DNA of 49,433 nt from JAFDZO01 sp041859205 (GTDB lineage Bacteria > Bacteroidota > Ignavibacteria > Tepidaquicellales > Tepidaquicellaceae), in assembly GCA_041859205.1 (NCBI GenBank), contig JBHEKU010000193.1, positions 1 through 49,433 of the forward strand, given 5' to 3'. The position numbers and the translations under genes are program-made. Numbering within the stretch: position 1 is the first letter of the stretch; each line of letters begins with the position of its first letter. The notes below the pieces were generated by a model, which was not told where the DNA came from, did no database searches, and was given only the letters and a program-made list of their open reading frames with translations. This document shows, piece by piece, positions 1-7,406 of the stretch.

Positions 1-1
1 A

Positions 2-1426
2 TTAGATAAGGAAGATTTAAAAAAATTTGGTTTATTCTTAAAATCTCCTTACTTCAATACAATGGAAATACTTCCTAAGGTGTTTGAAATAATTAAAAAT
101 ACTTATCCCGAGTTCAGCTCTCCCGCGCTTTCGTTTCAGAATATGTTTGCAAAATTATATGAGGACAAAGAATACAAAGAGCAGACGATAAGGAATTTAT
201 ATGCAGAGCTGGGAAAATTACTGAGGACTTTCATATCAGTAGAGACTTTGAAATCGGACGAGATTTCATCCAACACTTTATATATTGCGGGACTAAGGCA
301 GAGGAAGGCATTTGAGCTATCATCTAAAGCTGCTGCAAAAAACAACGAGCTGATTACCGAGCGTTTCGGTATTGGCTCGCTGGCATTTCATTTTCATTAC
401 TCAAATTTTGCATACTGGTTTAATAATATTCACGACCAGAGAAAAAATACTTCAAAGGAGTATTTTCCACTGGTGAAGTCTCTATCTGAGAACGTTGTTA
501 TGTTTCTTCTTAAAGAACTGTTCATTCTTGCAGCGGAGAACTCCAAAAACAGAAAACTATTTACCGCTGAAAAAGAAGATTTCGTTTTCGAAAAATTTAT
601 TGAGTCATTTGATACTCATTCATTTCTTGAGGAATTTGAAAAGTTAAATCCTGTTTATGCTTCGATGCTGAAAATTCAGTATTGGTTTTATTATTATTCG
701 GTTCACAGTTTTACGGAAACAGAATTTTATAAAATTAAAAATGAGATAACACAGAACATAAAAAAATTTTACAAAGTGGAGCAGATAAATTATATACAGG
801 AACTTATGACCTTAACTCTTACAAAGCTTGTTCCCACTGATAAAAAATACTACAATGATATATTTGACTTAATGAAGTTGTTTTGCAGTCTTGAGATATA
901 TCCCGATAGAAACATTGCTGATTTTAAGGCTGGGTTCTTCAGAGACATGTTCACCGTAGCAGTAATATTAAAGGAGTACAGTTGGGCTGAAAATTTTGTA
1001 AATGAATACTCAAAATTTCTGGCAATAGATGTCCGCTCAAATGAGTTTAATTATTGTATGGGCAATCTGAGCTTTAAGCAGGGAAAATTTGAGAAGTCAT
1101 TGGATTATTTTAACAGAGTTGAGCTGAAAGATATCATTGAAAAAATAAATATAAGATTCTTTTATTTAATGAATTTTGTTGAGCTTGGTGCCTTTGAAAA
1201 TGCGCGTTCGGTGCTCCAAACATTGCGTCAATATTCTCAGGATAGAAAAAATATTCCTGAAATGTATTCTATTCTTATTCCTGATGCTCTGAAATATTTT
1301 CAGGAAATTATCAAATGCAAAGAGCAGAACAAAAAAATTGAGAAGTTTGTGTATGACGAAGCTTTTAAAGAAAAAAGATATTATCATAAACAGTATATTC
1401 AGGAAAAAATGAATGAACTGATTTGA
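2..1426 (+). CDS. Conserved helical protein of unknown function, 5'-truncated by window edge
   Basis: The reading frame is open from base 2, so the gene starts upstream of the window and 474 residues are visible. The first ATG (62) is internal: the 20 codons before it encode LDKEDLKKFGLFLKSPYFNT, which matches the N-terminal signature of two other genes here, at 22429-23874 (EEFERFGDFVKSPYFNKLPR) and 46960-48456 (KELDRFELFVSSPFLGNKPQ). All three share the order: charged helix, F..F..SP[YF]F, an LF..L/YP segment, then a long helical body rich in F, Y, K and E. There is no signal peptide or membrane segment, so it is probably cytoplasmic. The helical C-terminal half (about residues 300-450, with FNYCMGNLSFKQGKFEKSLDYF) resembles TPR-like hairpins. 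I do not recognise a function. The family is known to me only as uncharacterised proteins of Bacteroidota and Ignavibacteria. Confidence 0.8.
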   Translation, partial: LDKEDLKKFGLFLKSPYFNTMEILPKVFEIIKNTYPEFSSPALSFQNMFAKLYEDKEYKEQTIRNLYAELGKLLRTFISVETLKSDEISSNTLYIAGLRQRKAFELSSKAAAKNNELITERFGIGSLAFHFHYSNFAYWFNNIHDQRKNTSKEYFPLVKSLSENVVMFLLKELFILAAENSKNRKLFTAEKEDFVFEKFIESFDTHSFLEEFEKLNPVYASMLKIQYWFYYYSVHSFTETEFYKIKNEITQNIKKFYKVEQINYIQELMTLTLTKLVPTDKKYYNDIFDLMKLFCSLEIYPDRNIADFKAGFFRDMFTVAVILKEYSWAENFVNEYSKFLAIDVRSNEFNYCMGNLSFKQGKFEKSLDYFNRVELKDIIEKINIRFFYLMNFVELGAFENARSVLQTLRQYSQDRKNIPEMYSILIPDALKYFQEIIKCKEQNKKIEKFVYDEAFKEKRYYHKQYIQEKMNELI

Positions 1427-1491
1427 GAAACATTAGCTTTAAATTTTTCCTGAATATACTCTCTAATTTCAATTATAGGATATTTTTAATT

Positions 1492-1571
1492 AAAAAACCC
1501 CTCAAGATGTTAATTCTTGAGGGGTTTATCTTGAGCCGGCAGAGGGACTTGAACCCCCGACCTGCTGATTA
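1492..1571. repeat. 80-bp direct repeat, copy 1 (terminator plus tRNA 3' end)
   Basis: This segment is repeated at 38735-38814 in the same orientation with a single mismatch (gccggc here, gctggc there). It holds a Rho-independent terminator hairpin followed by the 3' portion of a tRNA on the minus strand, and identity stops inside the anticodon loop. A repeat made of a tRNA 3' end that breaks near the anticodon is the classic footprint of tyrosine-integrase attachment (attL/attR). The two copies are 37.2 kb apart. Confidence 0.9.
1498..1530. terminator. Rho-independent terminator of the tRNA remnant
   Basis: Perfect stem CCCCTCAAGA / TCTTGAGGGG with a short loop (1498-1524), with A residues on the left and T residues on the right, so it can work in both directions. 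It would end the upstream + strand gene (stop at 1426) and, read on the minus strand, the tRNA transcript. The same hairpin sits at 38741-38767. Confidence 0.8.
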
Positions 1572-1574
1572 AAA
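1532..1574 (-). other. tRNA 3' fragment (attachment-site remnant, probably tRNA-Thr)
   Basis: On the minus strand it reads anticodon loop 3' side, anticodon stem 3' strand TCAGC, AGGTC variable region, T-arm GGGGG-TTCAAGT-CCCTC and acceptor 3' strand TGCCGGC, ending TCA without an encoded CCA. The D-arm and the acceptor 5' half are absent, so it is not a functional tRNA. The loop reads TTTTTAA here (a UUU anticodon), but the twin at 38775 reads TTTGTAA (UGU, Thr). Identity ends exactly there, so the parent tRNA is most likely Thr(UGU), with Lys as the alternative. Confidence 0.85.
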
Positions 1575-1591
1575 ATCATATCTGAAAATCA

Positions 1592-1625
1592 AAAACTGTA
1601 AAAATAATATTGTTTTTACAGTTTT
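1592..1625. repeat. 13-bp perfect inverted repeat beside the tRNA fragment
   Basis: AAAACTGTAAAAA (1592-1604) pairs exactly with TTTTTACAGTTTT (1613-1625) across an 8-bp loop. It lies between the tRNA fragment and the tandem repeats at 1631. It could be a protein-binding dyad, a core-type recombinase site, or a weak terminator because T residues follow. Confidence 0.65.
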
Positions 1626-1630
1626 TTCTT

Positions 1631-1660
1631 CCCAAAGTTACCCCAAACTACCCACAATTC
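1631..1660. repeat. Tandem ~10-bp repeats, putative integrase arm-type sites
   Basis: Three consecutive related units, CCCAAAGTTA, CCCCAAACTA and CCCACAATTC, follow the tRNA fragment by about 60 bp. The related units CCTACCCAAAT and CCTACCCGGAT follow the matching fragment at 38775-38814. Tyrosine integrases bind arm-type direct repeats of this size and spacing, so I infer an attachment-site arm. Confidence 0.5.
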
Positions 1661-1800
1661 CGGAAATTTGCTCTCAACAAAACAATTGATTTTTTTAATA
1701 ATGATGTTCTGTTTCAATTGCTATAGGCTACATTAATTGACTTTTTTAAAGTGGGTTATTGAATTAGTTTCTATTGTTTACACTTAGTAATGTTGCTAAT

Positions 1801-2511
1801 ATGGAAATCCTTTCTTCAGTATTAATTTATGAGGGGCTAAATTATAAAAGTAAACTTCAAGATTTAATATTCAACGAATTTCCACAAATTAATTTATTAG
1901 GAACTGCATCCTGCTTGGATAGAGGAAAAGAGTTAATTGATCATGCAAAACCTGATGTAATTTTTTTTGACATAGCTAATCCAATTCCTACCGATTACAA
2001 TTCTAATCAATGTTTAGAACATTTTAATTCTCAAGTTTTAATTATTTCAAATCTTCTTGAATGTGGAATAGATTTTTTACAAAAACCACTCTCTATTTCT
2101 GAACTTCAAAAATTAGTTAAAAAATTAACAGATCTGAAAAATCTAAGAGAAAAAAAATATTTAAATCCTTTGCATGATAAACTATTATTACCTCATATAA
2201 ATGGTTTCTCTGTTGTTGATGTAAAATGTATAACAAAATTAGTAGCAAATAGTAATTATACAAAAGTATTTTTTTCAAATAATAAATCAATTACTGTTTC
2301 AAAAACATTAAAAGAATTTGAAAGTTTATTGCCGGAAAATTGTTTTGTCAGAGTTCACAGATCAGATATGATTAATATCGATTTTATAAATGAATATAAT
2401 TCAAGTGATGGAGGTTATGCTGTAATGAAAGATGGAACTATAGTCCCCATAGCTAAAAACAAAGCACACGAATTGATAGACAGAATAAAAAACCATTCTA
2501 ATGTTACATGA
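1801..2511 (+). CDS. LytTR-family response regulator with atypical receiver domain
   Basis: The C-terminal ~100 residues form a LytTR DNA-binding domain: a VKCITKLVANSNYTKVFF strand pair, then TVSKTLKEFE, then the family hallmark NCFVRVHRSDMINIDFI. The N-terminal half follows the receiver-domain pattern, with VLIYEG as strand 1, KPDVIFFDI carrying the candidate phospho-acceptor Asp, and FLQKPLS with the conserved Lys-Pro. The usual acidic pair after strand 1 (VDDE) is replaced by YEG, so phosphorylation may be lost or altered. I chose the ATG at 1801 because strand 1 then begins at the usual distance; an in-frame TTG lies at 1774. No histidine kinase is adjacent. It is the first gene to the right of the tRNA fragment, so it may be island cargo. 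The target genes are unknown; the T9SS genes downstream are candidates only. Confidence 0.85.
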   Translation: MEILSSVLIYEGLNYKSKLQDLIFNEFPQINLLGTASCLDRGKELIDHAKPDVIFFDIANPIPTDYNSNQCLEHFNSQVLIISNLLECGIDFLQKPLSISELQKLVKKLTDLKNLREKKYLNPLHDKLLLPHINGFSVVDVKCITKLVANSNYTKVFFSNNKSITVSKTLKEFESLLPENCFVRVHRSDMINIDFINEYNSSDGGYAVMKDGTIVPIAKNKAHELIDRIKNHSNVT

Positions 2512-2631
2512 GTTTAAGTAATCTAATCCCTGGTTATTTACAAGTAACATCTTAATTACTGTTTTCTTCTCTTACTACAATCTACCTCAAATGTGTAAAC
2601 ACCTCTTTAGTTACTATTTTTTTATTGTAAT

Positions 2632-2826
2632 TTAGTTAGCCTCAATTATCCTGATATTTCAAATTCTGATTTTTTTATTTCCGCTCACATTTAAATAGGT
2701 TTGCCTCATTTAAAACACATCTCCAATCATTAGTTAGCCTCAATTATCCTGATGTTTAAAATTCTGAATTTTTTATATGCGCTCATATTTAAATAGATTT
2801 CGCTCATTTAAAACAGAGCTTCAATA
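2632..2826. repeat. Two tandem ~98-bp non-coding repeats
   Basis: TTAGTTAGCCTCAATTATCC starts at 2632 and again at 2730, and similarity continues through GCTCA-ATTTAAATAG and CTCATTTAAAACA to about 2826. The copies differ at scattered positions. They fill most of the gene-free stretch 2512-2895, where I see no convincing ORF or structured RNA. Confidence 0.75.
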
Positions 2827-2895
2827 AAAATTAAAGCATCTACACTAACTCCTTATAGAAAATAGTAATAATTCTATGTAGTTTGCAGTTGATAA

Positions 2896-3416
2896 AATAA
2901 TGTAAAGCTAAACTGAATAACAAATAAGGAAGAGAGCAACTCCGGCTTTGATTTAGAAAGAAAAAGTAATGAAAGTGAGTGGAGAAAGATTTCATTTGTA
3001 ACGGGTAAAGAAAATACAAACGCACCTCAGAGTTATAGTTACGAAGATAAAAATCTTGAAAAGGGAAGATATAACTACAGATTACAGCAGATAGACTTCA
3101 ACGGAAATTATAAATATTATGATTTACAGAATGAAGTTGTAATCGGAGTTCCGAATAAATTTGAAATGAGCCAGAACTATCCGAATCCTTTTAATCCGAC
3201 AAAAAAATAAAATTTTCAGTGCAAAAGTCGGGAGATGTAAAGATTGTTGCATTTGACATAACAGGTCGCGATGTGCAAACGCTTGTAAACGAAAAACTTC
3301 AACCCGGCACTTATGAAACTACATTCGACGGATCACAATTAACTAGCGGAATATATTTCTATCAAATGGAATCAGACGATTTTAAGCAAACAAGAAAACT
3401 TATTTTATTAAAGTAA
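2896..3416 (+). pseudogene. Decayed T9SS sorting-domain protein (3' remnant)
   Basis: Translation from 2896 gives NNVKLN-stop-ITNKEESNSGFDLER, then a FN3-like tail ending YRLQQIDFNGNYKYYDLQ and QNYPNPFNPTKK-stop. The frame then shifts and continues from 3219 as a complete sorting-domain C-terminus ending in LILLK. The tail matches the 1045-residue protein at 7407-10544 (YRLKQIDYNGNYKYYQL, QNYPNPFNPATKI). There are two lesions: an in-frame TGA replacing an expected Trp, and loss of two bases in the ACAACAAAAA run at about 3200. The N-terminus is missing. Only the FN3-like and sorting-domain segment survives, so it is a pseudogene. Confidence 0.8.
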
Positions 3417-3426
3417 TTTTTAAACC

Positions 3427-3452
3427 CACCCTTGCCAATTATGGCAGGGGTG
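3427..3452. other. Hairpin between pseudogene and BNR gene
   Basis: Near-perfect 11-bp stem CACCCTTGCCA / TGGCAGGGGTG with a 4-base loop. No T-run follows directly, so it could be a weak terminator, an mRNA-stabilising hairpin, or an operator for the gene starting at 3472. A similar imperfect stem lies at 5555-5579 before the next paralogue. Confidence 0.45.
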
Positions 3453-3471
3453 AAATATTTAAATTATTGTT

Positions 3472-5535
3472 ATGAAAAAGATAATTTCAATCTTGATAAT
3501 GCTCGTTGCAATGAATACGAGCGGACAGTGGGTGCCTACGTATGGGCCATATGGTGGTAACATAAAATGTTTTGCAGTTTCAGGAATAAACCTTTTTGCA
3601 GGAGCATTCGGCGGAGGAGTATTTCTCTCAACTAATAACGGAATCGCATGGACTGCGGTTAATAGCGGTTTAACGAATCTAACTGTACAAGCACTTACAG
3701 TTTCAGGAACAAATCTCTTCGCTGGGACTTTGGGCGGCGTATTTTTATCTACAAATAACGGTGCAAGTTGGACTGCGGTCAATAATGGTTTAACGCATCT
3801 AGATGTTTATGCACTTGCAGTTTCAGGGACATACCTCTTTGCAGGAACTTATGATAACGGCGTTTATTTATCAACAAATAATGGGAACAATTGGACAGAG
3901 GTTAATTACGGATTATCGGGTCTTACTATTACTTCACTTGTTTTTTCAGGAACAAATCTCTTTGCAGGGGATTATTACCAAGGTGTTTGTTTGTCAACAA
4001 ATAACGGTAGCAATTGGACTCCAGTTAATGATGGATTAACAAATAATGATGTTATGTCGCTTGCAGTTTCAGGAACAAACATATTTGCAGGGACTTTGGG
4101 CGGCGGAGTATTTTTATCTACAAATAACGGATATAACTGGACTGAGGTGAATAGCGGATTAACGAATCTAGGTGTTTATGCGCTTACATTTTCAGGAACA
4201 TACCTCTTTGCTGGAACTTCCGGCGGCGTGTTTCTCTCAATAAATAACGGAATCAATTGGACCGCAGTTAATAATGGATTAACAAGTCTAAAAGTTAATG
4301 CACTTGCATTTTCAGGAACAAAACTTTTTGCAGGAACTTCTGCCGGCGGAGTATTTTTATCAATGGATAACGGAAGTAGCTGGACTGCCGGAAATAACGG
4401 AATAATTGCACAAGATGTTAAGTCACTTACAGTTTCAGGACCAGATTTCTTTGCAGGGACTAATGGCAGCGGAGTATTTTTATCAATAAATAATGGAAAT
4501 AGCTGGTCTTCCGAAAATAACGGATTAACGAATCCAAAGGTTAATGCAATTGCAGCTTCGGGTTCACTACGTTTTGCAGGGACTTGGGGCGGGGGAGTAT
4601 TTTTATCAACAATAATCCCAATGAACTGGGCAGCAGTAAATAACGGATTAAATTCACAATATATTTTTACTCTTGCAATTACAGGAGCAAACCTCTTTGC
4701 AGGGACTAATGGCTACGGAGTATTTTTATCAACAAATAGCGGCACAAACTGGACAGCTGTTAATAGCGGATTAACTTCACAATATGTTCGGGCACTTGCA
4801 GTTTCAGGAACAAACATCTTTGCAGGAACTTGGAACGGTGTATTTTTATCAACAAATAGTGGTACAAACTGGACTGCGGTAAATAATGGATTAACTTCAC
4901 AATATGTTCAGGCACTTGCAGTTTCAGGAACAAACATCTTTGCAGGGACTTCCGGCGGCGGCGTTTTTTTGTCAACAAATAACGGAAACAGTTGGACTGC
5001 GGTAAATAATGGATTAACGAGTCAAACTGTTTATGCACTTGCCGTATCTGGAATTAACACATTTGCAGGAACTTTGGGCGGCGGTGTATTTTTTTCTGCA
5101 AATAACGGAGCCAATTGGGTAAATATAAATCAGGGATTCACTACCGTTACAACTGTTAATTCATTGTCAATCGCATACGGTTATGTATTTGCAGGAACTG
5201 GGGGCCAATCCGTCTGGCGCCGCTTATATACTGAAATAGTTGGAATAAATAATTTAAGCACAGAAAGTCCATCATCGTTTTCATTAGAGCAGAATTACCC
5301 GAACCCTTTCAATCCAACAACAAAAATCAAATTTGATGTTGCGAGATTGGGTGACGTTAAAATTGTTGTGGTTAACGCGATAGGCAGGGAAGTGCAGACG
5401 CTCGTGAATGAAAGGCTTCAGGCGGGTACGTATGAAACATCATTCGATGGCTCGCAATTAACAAGCGGAGTTTATTTCTATAAAATTTCTTCGGGAGATT
5501 TTTCAGAGACGAAGAAGATGCTGCTTATTAAATAA
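3472..5535 (+). CDS. Secreted Asp-box (BNR) repeat beta-propeller with T9SS sorting domain
   Basis: A Sec signal peptide (about residues 1-19, ending NTSG-QW) leads into 13 repeats of about 41 residues built on LAVSGTNLFAGT.GGGVFLS followed by the Asp-box STNNGxxW and TAVNNGLTS. Asp-box repeats form the blade turns of sialidase/Vps10-type propellers. Repeat 9 has a degenerate box (STIIPMNW). Repeats 10-12 are nearly identical, pointing to recent expansion. The last ~95 residues are the type A sorting domain (QNYPNPFNPTTKIKF ... SETKKMLLIK), which directs T9SS export and surface attachment or release. None of the sialidase catalytic residues are recognisable, so a binding or adhesive role is more likely than an enzyme. 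It is followed by a paralogue 127 bp downstream. Confidence 0.9.
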   Translation: MKKIISILIMLVAMNTSGQWVPTYGPYGGNIKCFAVSGINLFAGAFGGGVFLSTNNGIAWTAVNSGLTNLTVQALTVSGTNLFAGTLGGVFLSTNNGASWTAVNNGLTHLDVYALAVSGTYLFAGTYDNGVYLSTNNGNNWTEVNYGLSGLTITSLVFSGTNLFAGDYYQGVCLSTNNGSNWTPVNDGLTNNDVMSLAVSGTNIFAGTLGGGVFLSTNNGYNWTEVNSGLTNLGVYALTFSGTYLFAGTSGGVFLSINNGINWTAVNNGLTSLKVNALAFSGTKLFAGTSAGGVFLSMDNGSSWTAGNNGIIAQDVKSLTVSGPDFFAGTNGSGVFLSINNGNSWSSENNGLTNPKVNAIAASGSLRFAGTWGGGVFLSTIIPMNWAAVNNGLNSQYIFTLAITGANLFAGTNGYGVFLSTNSGTNWTAVNSGLTSQYVRALAVSGTNIFAGTWNGVFLSTNSGTNWTAVNNGLTSQYVQALAVSGTNIFAGTSGGGVFLSTNNGNSWTAVNNGLTSQTVYALAVSGINTFAGTLGGGVFFSANNGANWVNINQGFTTVTTVNSLSIAYGYVFAGTGGQSVWRRLYTEIVGINNLSTESPSSFSLEQNYPNPFNPTTKIKFDVARLGDVKIVVVNAIGREVQTLVNERLQAGTYETSFDGSQLTSGVYFYKISSGDFSETKKMLLIK
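3571..5150 (+). repeat. 13 tandem ~122-bp coding repeats
   Basis: Each unit encodes one Asp-box blade. At DNA level, units near 4680-5040 (GCAGTTTCAGGAACAAACAT, GTATTTTTATCAACAAATAG, TGGATTAACTTCACAATATG) are close to identical, while earlier units have drifted. Such arrays are prone to unit gain or loss by slippage and to collapse during assembly. Confidence 0.8.
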
Positions 5536-5554
5536 TAAAATAATATACTTCCCA

Positions 5555-5579
5555 CCTTCCCGTGCAAAACACGTGAAGG
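5555..5579. other. Imperfect hairpin downstream of BNR gene 1
   Basis: CCTTCCCGTG pairs with CACGTGAAGG around a short A-rich loop with one mismatch, 20 bp after the stop at 5535. AT-rich sequence follows, so it may act as a terminator. Confidence 0.4.
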
Positions 5580-5662
5580 AATATTTTTATAGAAACAAAT
5601 TTTAAACTCATTAAAAATAATCCGTGTAATGGGAATTTTAAACAAATAAAACATAATACACA

Positions 5663-6895
5663 ATGAAAAGAAAAATTTTACTTTCGGTTGTAATTGTTTT
5701 AATTCTTAACTCGTCATTTTTTATTAATAATTCTTTGAGCCAGTGGGCGCAGATGTCAAACGGAATGGGTACAAATAATATTATTAATGCCTTTGAGACA
5801 CTTGGAACTAATATTTATGCCGGGACAAATGTAAACGGCATTTATATTTCCGCTAATAATGGTACGACCTGGACTCAATCTTCAATGAATAATAAAACTG
5901 TTTATTCTTTTACGACAATCGGAACTAATATTTATGCGGGATTACTTAATAATCCTAATGGTTCCGGCGGAGTATGGCTCTCCATAAATAACGGCGCGAC
6001 TTGGACTCAAACTACTTTGAATAGCCGGCATATAATTTCCTTTGCAGTGCTTGGGGCAAATCTTTTTGCAGGATCAGATGTAGATTTTTGGCGCTCCACA
6101 AATAACGGAACGAACTGGACTCAACTTTCTGTTAATAGTCAATCTGTTCGGTCTCTCGCCGTAATCGGTTCTAATCTTTTTGCAGGAACATATATCGGCG
6201 TTTATGTTTCCACAAATAACGGCACGAGCTGGACTATCACTGCTAATAACAGAAGCATTAATTCCCTCGCTGTAATCGGTACTAATCTTTTTGCAGGAAC
6301 AGCGCAGTATGGTGTCTATCTCTCCGTAGATAACGGCACCACCTGGAGTCAAACCGCATTAAATAATAAATCTATTAATAAGCTTGCTGTAAGCGGTACT
6401 GATATTTTTGCAGGGACATATCCGTATGGAGTCTATTACTCTTCAAATAACGGCGCAAGCTGGTTTCAAAAAAATCAGGGATTCAGTGTTCCTCCATTCT
6501 ATAATTATACAATGATCACTGCATTAAAGGTTAACAACGGTTACATTTTCTCCGGAACAGACGGATTTTCTGTCTACCGCCGACTCTATTCAGAAATAAT
6601 AGGAATACAAAACATCAGCACAGAAATTCCATCCGCATATTCACTCGGGCAAAACTATCCGAATCCTTTTAATCCAACAACAAACATAAAATTTGATGTT
6701 GCGCGATTGGGTGGCGTTAAAATTGTTGTGTATAACGCGATGGGTCGTGAAGTACAAAAACTTGTAAATGAAAATTTGAACCCGGGAACATATGAAACTA
6801 TTTTTGATGGAAGTAATTTGTCAAGCGGAGTTTATTTCTATAAAATTTCTTCGGGAGATTTTTCGGAGACGAAGAAGATGTTGTTAGTAAAATAA
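5663..6895 (+). CDS. Secreted Asp-box (BNR) repeat protein with T9SS sorting domain, second copy
   Basis: The signal peptide MKRKILLSVVIVLILNSSFF ends near SLSQW. Six ~39-residue propeller repeats follow (for example YISANNGTTWTQ, WLSINNGATWTQ, YVSTNNGTSWT, YLSVDNGTTWSQ), then FQKNQGFSV and the same SVYRRLYSEIIGI linker found in the upstream gene. The type A sorting domain ends in SETKKMLLVK. Its DNA is much closer to that of 3472-5535 in the last ~240 bp than in the repeat body: 53 of 54 bases match over the segment beginning GGAGTTTATTTCTATAAAAT. This suggests duplication or gene conversion of the sorting module. The molecular target is unknown; surface adhesion or glycan binding is possible. 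Confidence 0.9.
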   Translation: MKRKILLSVVIVLILNSSFFINNSLSQWAQMSNGMGTNNIINAFETLGTNIYAGTNVNGIYISANNGTTWTQSSMNNKTVYSFTTIGTNIYAGLLNNPNGSGGVWLSINNGATWTQTTLNSRHIISFAVLGANLFAGSDVDFWRSTNNGTNWTQLSVNSQSVRSLAVIGSNLFAGTYIGVYVSTNNGTSWTITANNRSINSLAVIGTNLFAGTAQYGVYLSVDNGTTWSQTALNNKSINKLAVSGTDIFAGTYPYGVYYSSNNGASWFQKNQGFSVPPFYNYTMITALKVNNGYIFSGTDGFSVYRRLYSEIIGIQNISTEIPSAYSLGQNYPNPFNPTTNIKFDVARLGGVKIVVYNAMGREVQKLVNENLNPGTYETIFDGSNLSSGVYFYKISSGDFSETKKMLLVK

Positions 6896-6952
6896 TTTTT
6901 ATGTGAATATCTCCTCCGCTATTTTGGTGGGTAGAAAATTTAATATACTGTT

Positions 6953-7389
6953 ATGAAAAGAAAATTTTTACTATCCATTGTAATTTTTTTAATTCTAAAT
7001 TCATCATTCTTAAGTAAAGATTCTATGAGCCAATGGGTGCAAAGGACAAATGGGATTAGCGGAACTGTTAATGCACTTGGAGTTTCAGGAACAAACATTT
7101 TCGCCGGGGTTTATTTAAAAGGAGTATATTTATCGACAAATAAAGGAGTAAGCTGGACGCGGCAGGAATGACAGTACAAGAAATCAGAGCATTTGCAGTT
7201 TTAGGAACAAAACTATTTGTAGCAACGGGAGGAGCGGGGATTTATTTTACAACAAATAACGGAACAAACTGGAGTGCGGCTTATACCGGAATAACGAATC
7301 TTTTTGTTAGTTCGTTTGCAGTTTTGGGTACAAACATCTTTGCAGCGAATTATGCAGCTAATCCTAACATTATTAAATTCTATATTTAA
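6953..7389 (+). pseudogene. Broken third Asp-box repeat protein, frameshifted and lacking sorting domain
   Basis: The N-terminus (MKRKFLLSIVIFLILNSSFL ... MSQWVQRTNG) is plainly a copy of the 5663 gene. After one blade (YLSTNKGVSWTRQE-stop at 7169-7171) homology continues in the next frame, with GMTVQEIRAFAVLGTKLFV, a second box FTTNNGTNW and NIFAANYAANPN, and stops at 7389. One missing base near TGGACGCGGCAGG (about 7155-7162) would restore WTAAGM. Even when repaired, the protein would end after about 2.5 blades with no QNYPNPFNP domain, so it could not be a normal T9SS substrate. The next gene starts 18 bp later. Confidence 0.8.
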
Positions 7390-7406
7390 AGAAAATAACT
7401 AATACT

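Noticed and set aside
1532..1574. Complete tRNA gene
   Set aside because: No D-arm or acceptor 5' half is present, and the anticodon stem lacks its 5' strand, so it can only be a fragment. The same holds at 10604 and 38775.
1774..1800. TTG start giving a 245-residue LytTR protein
   Set aside because: The nine added residues precede the first receiver-domain strand and there is no ribosome-binding site; ATG at 1801 fits the family better, though TTG cannot be excluded.
3571..5150. Regular ~122-bp periodicity considered as a CRISPR-like or satellite array
   Set aside because: The units encode Asp-box propeller blades in one open frame; there are no short repeats with unrelated spacers.
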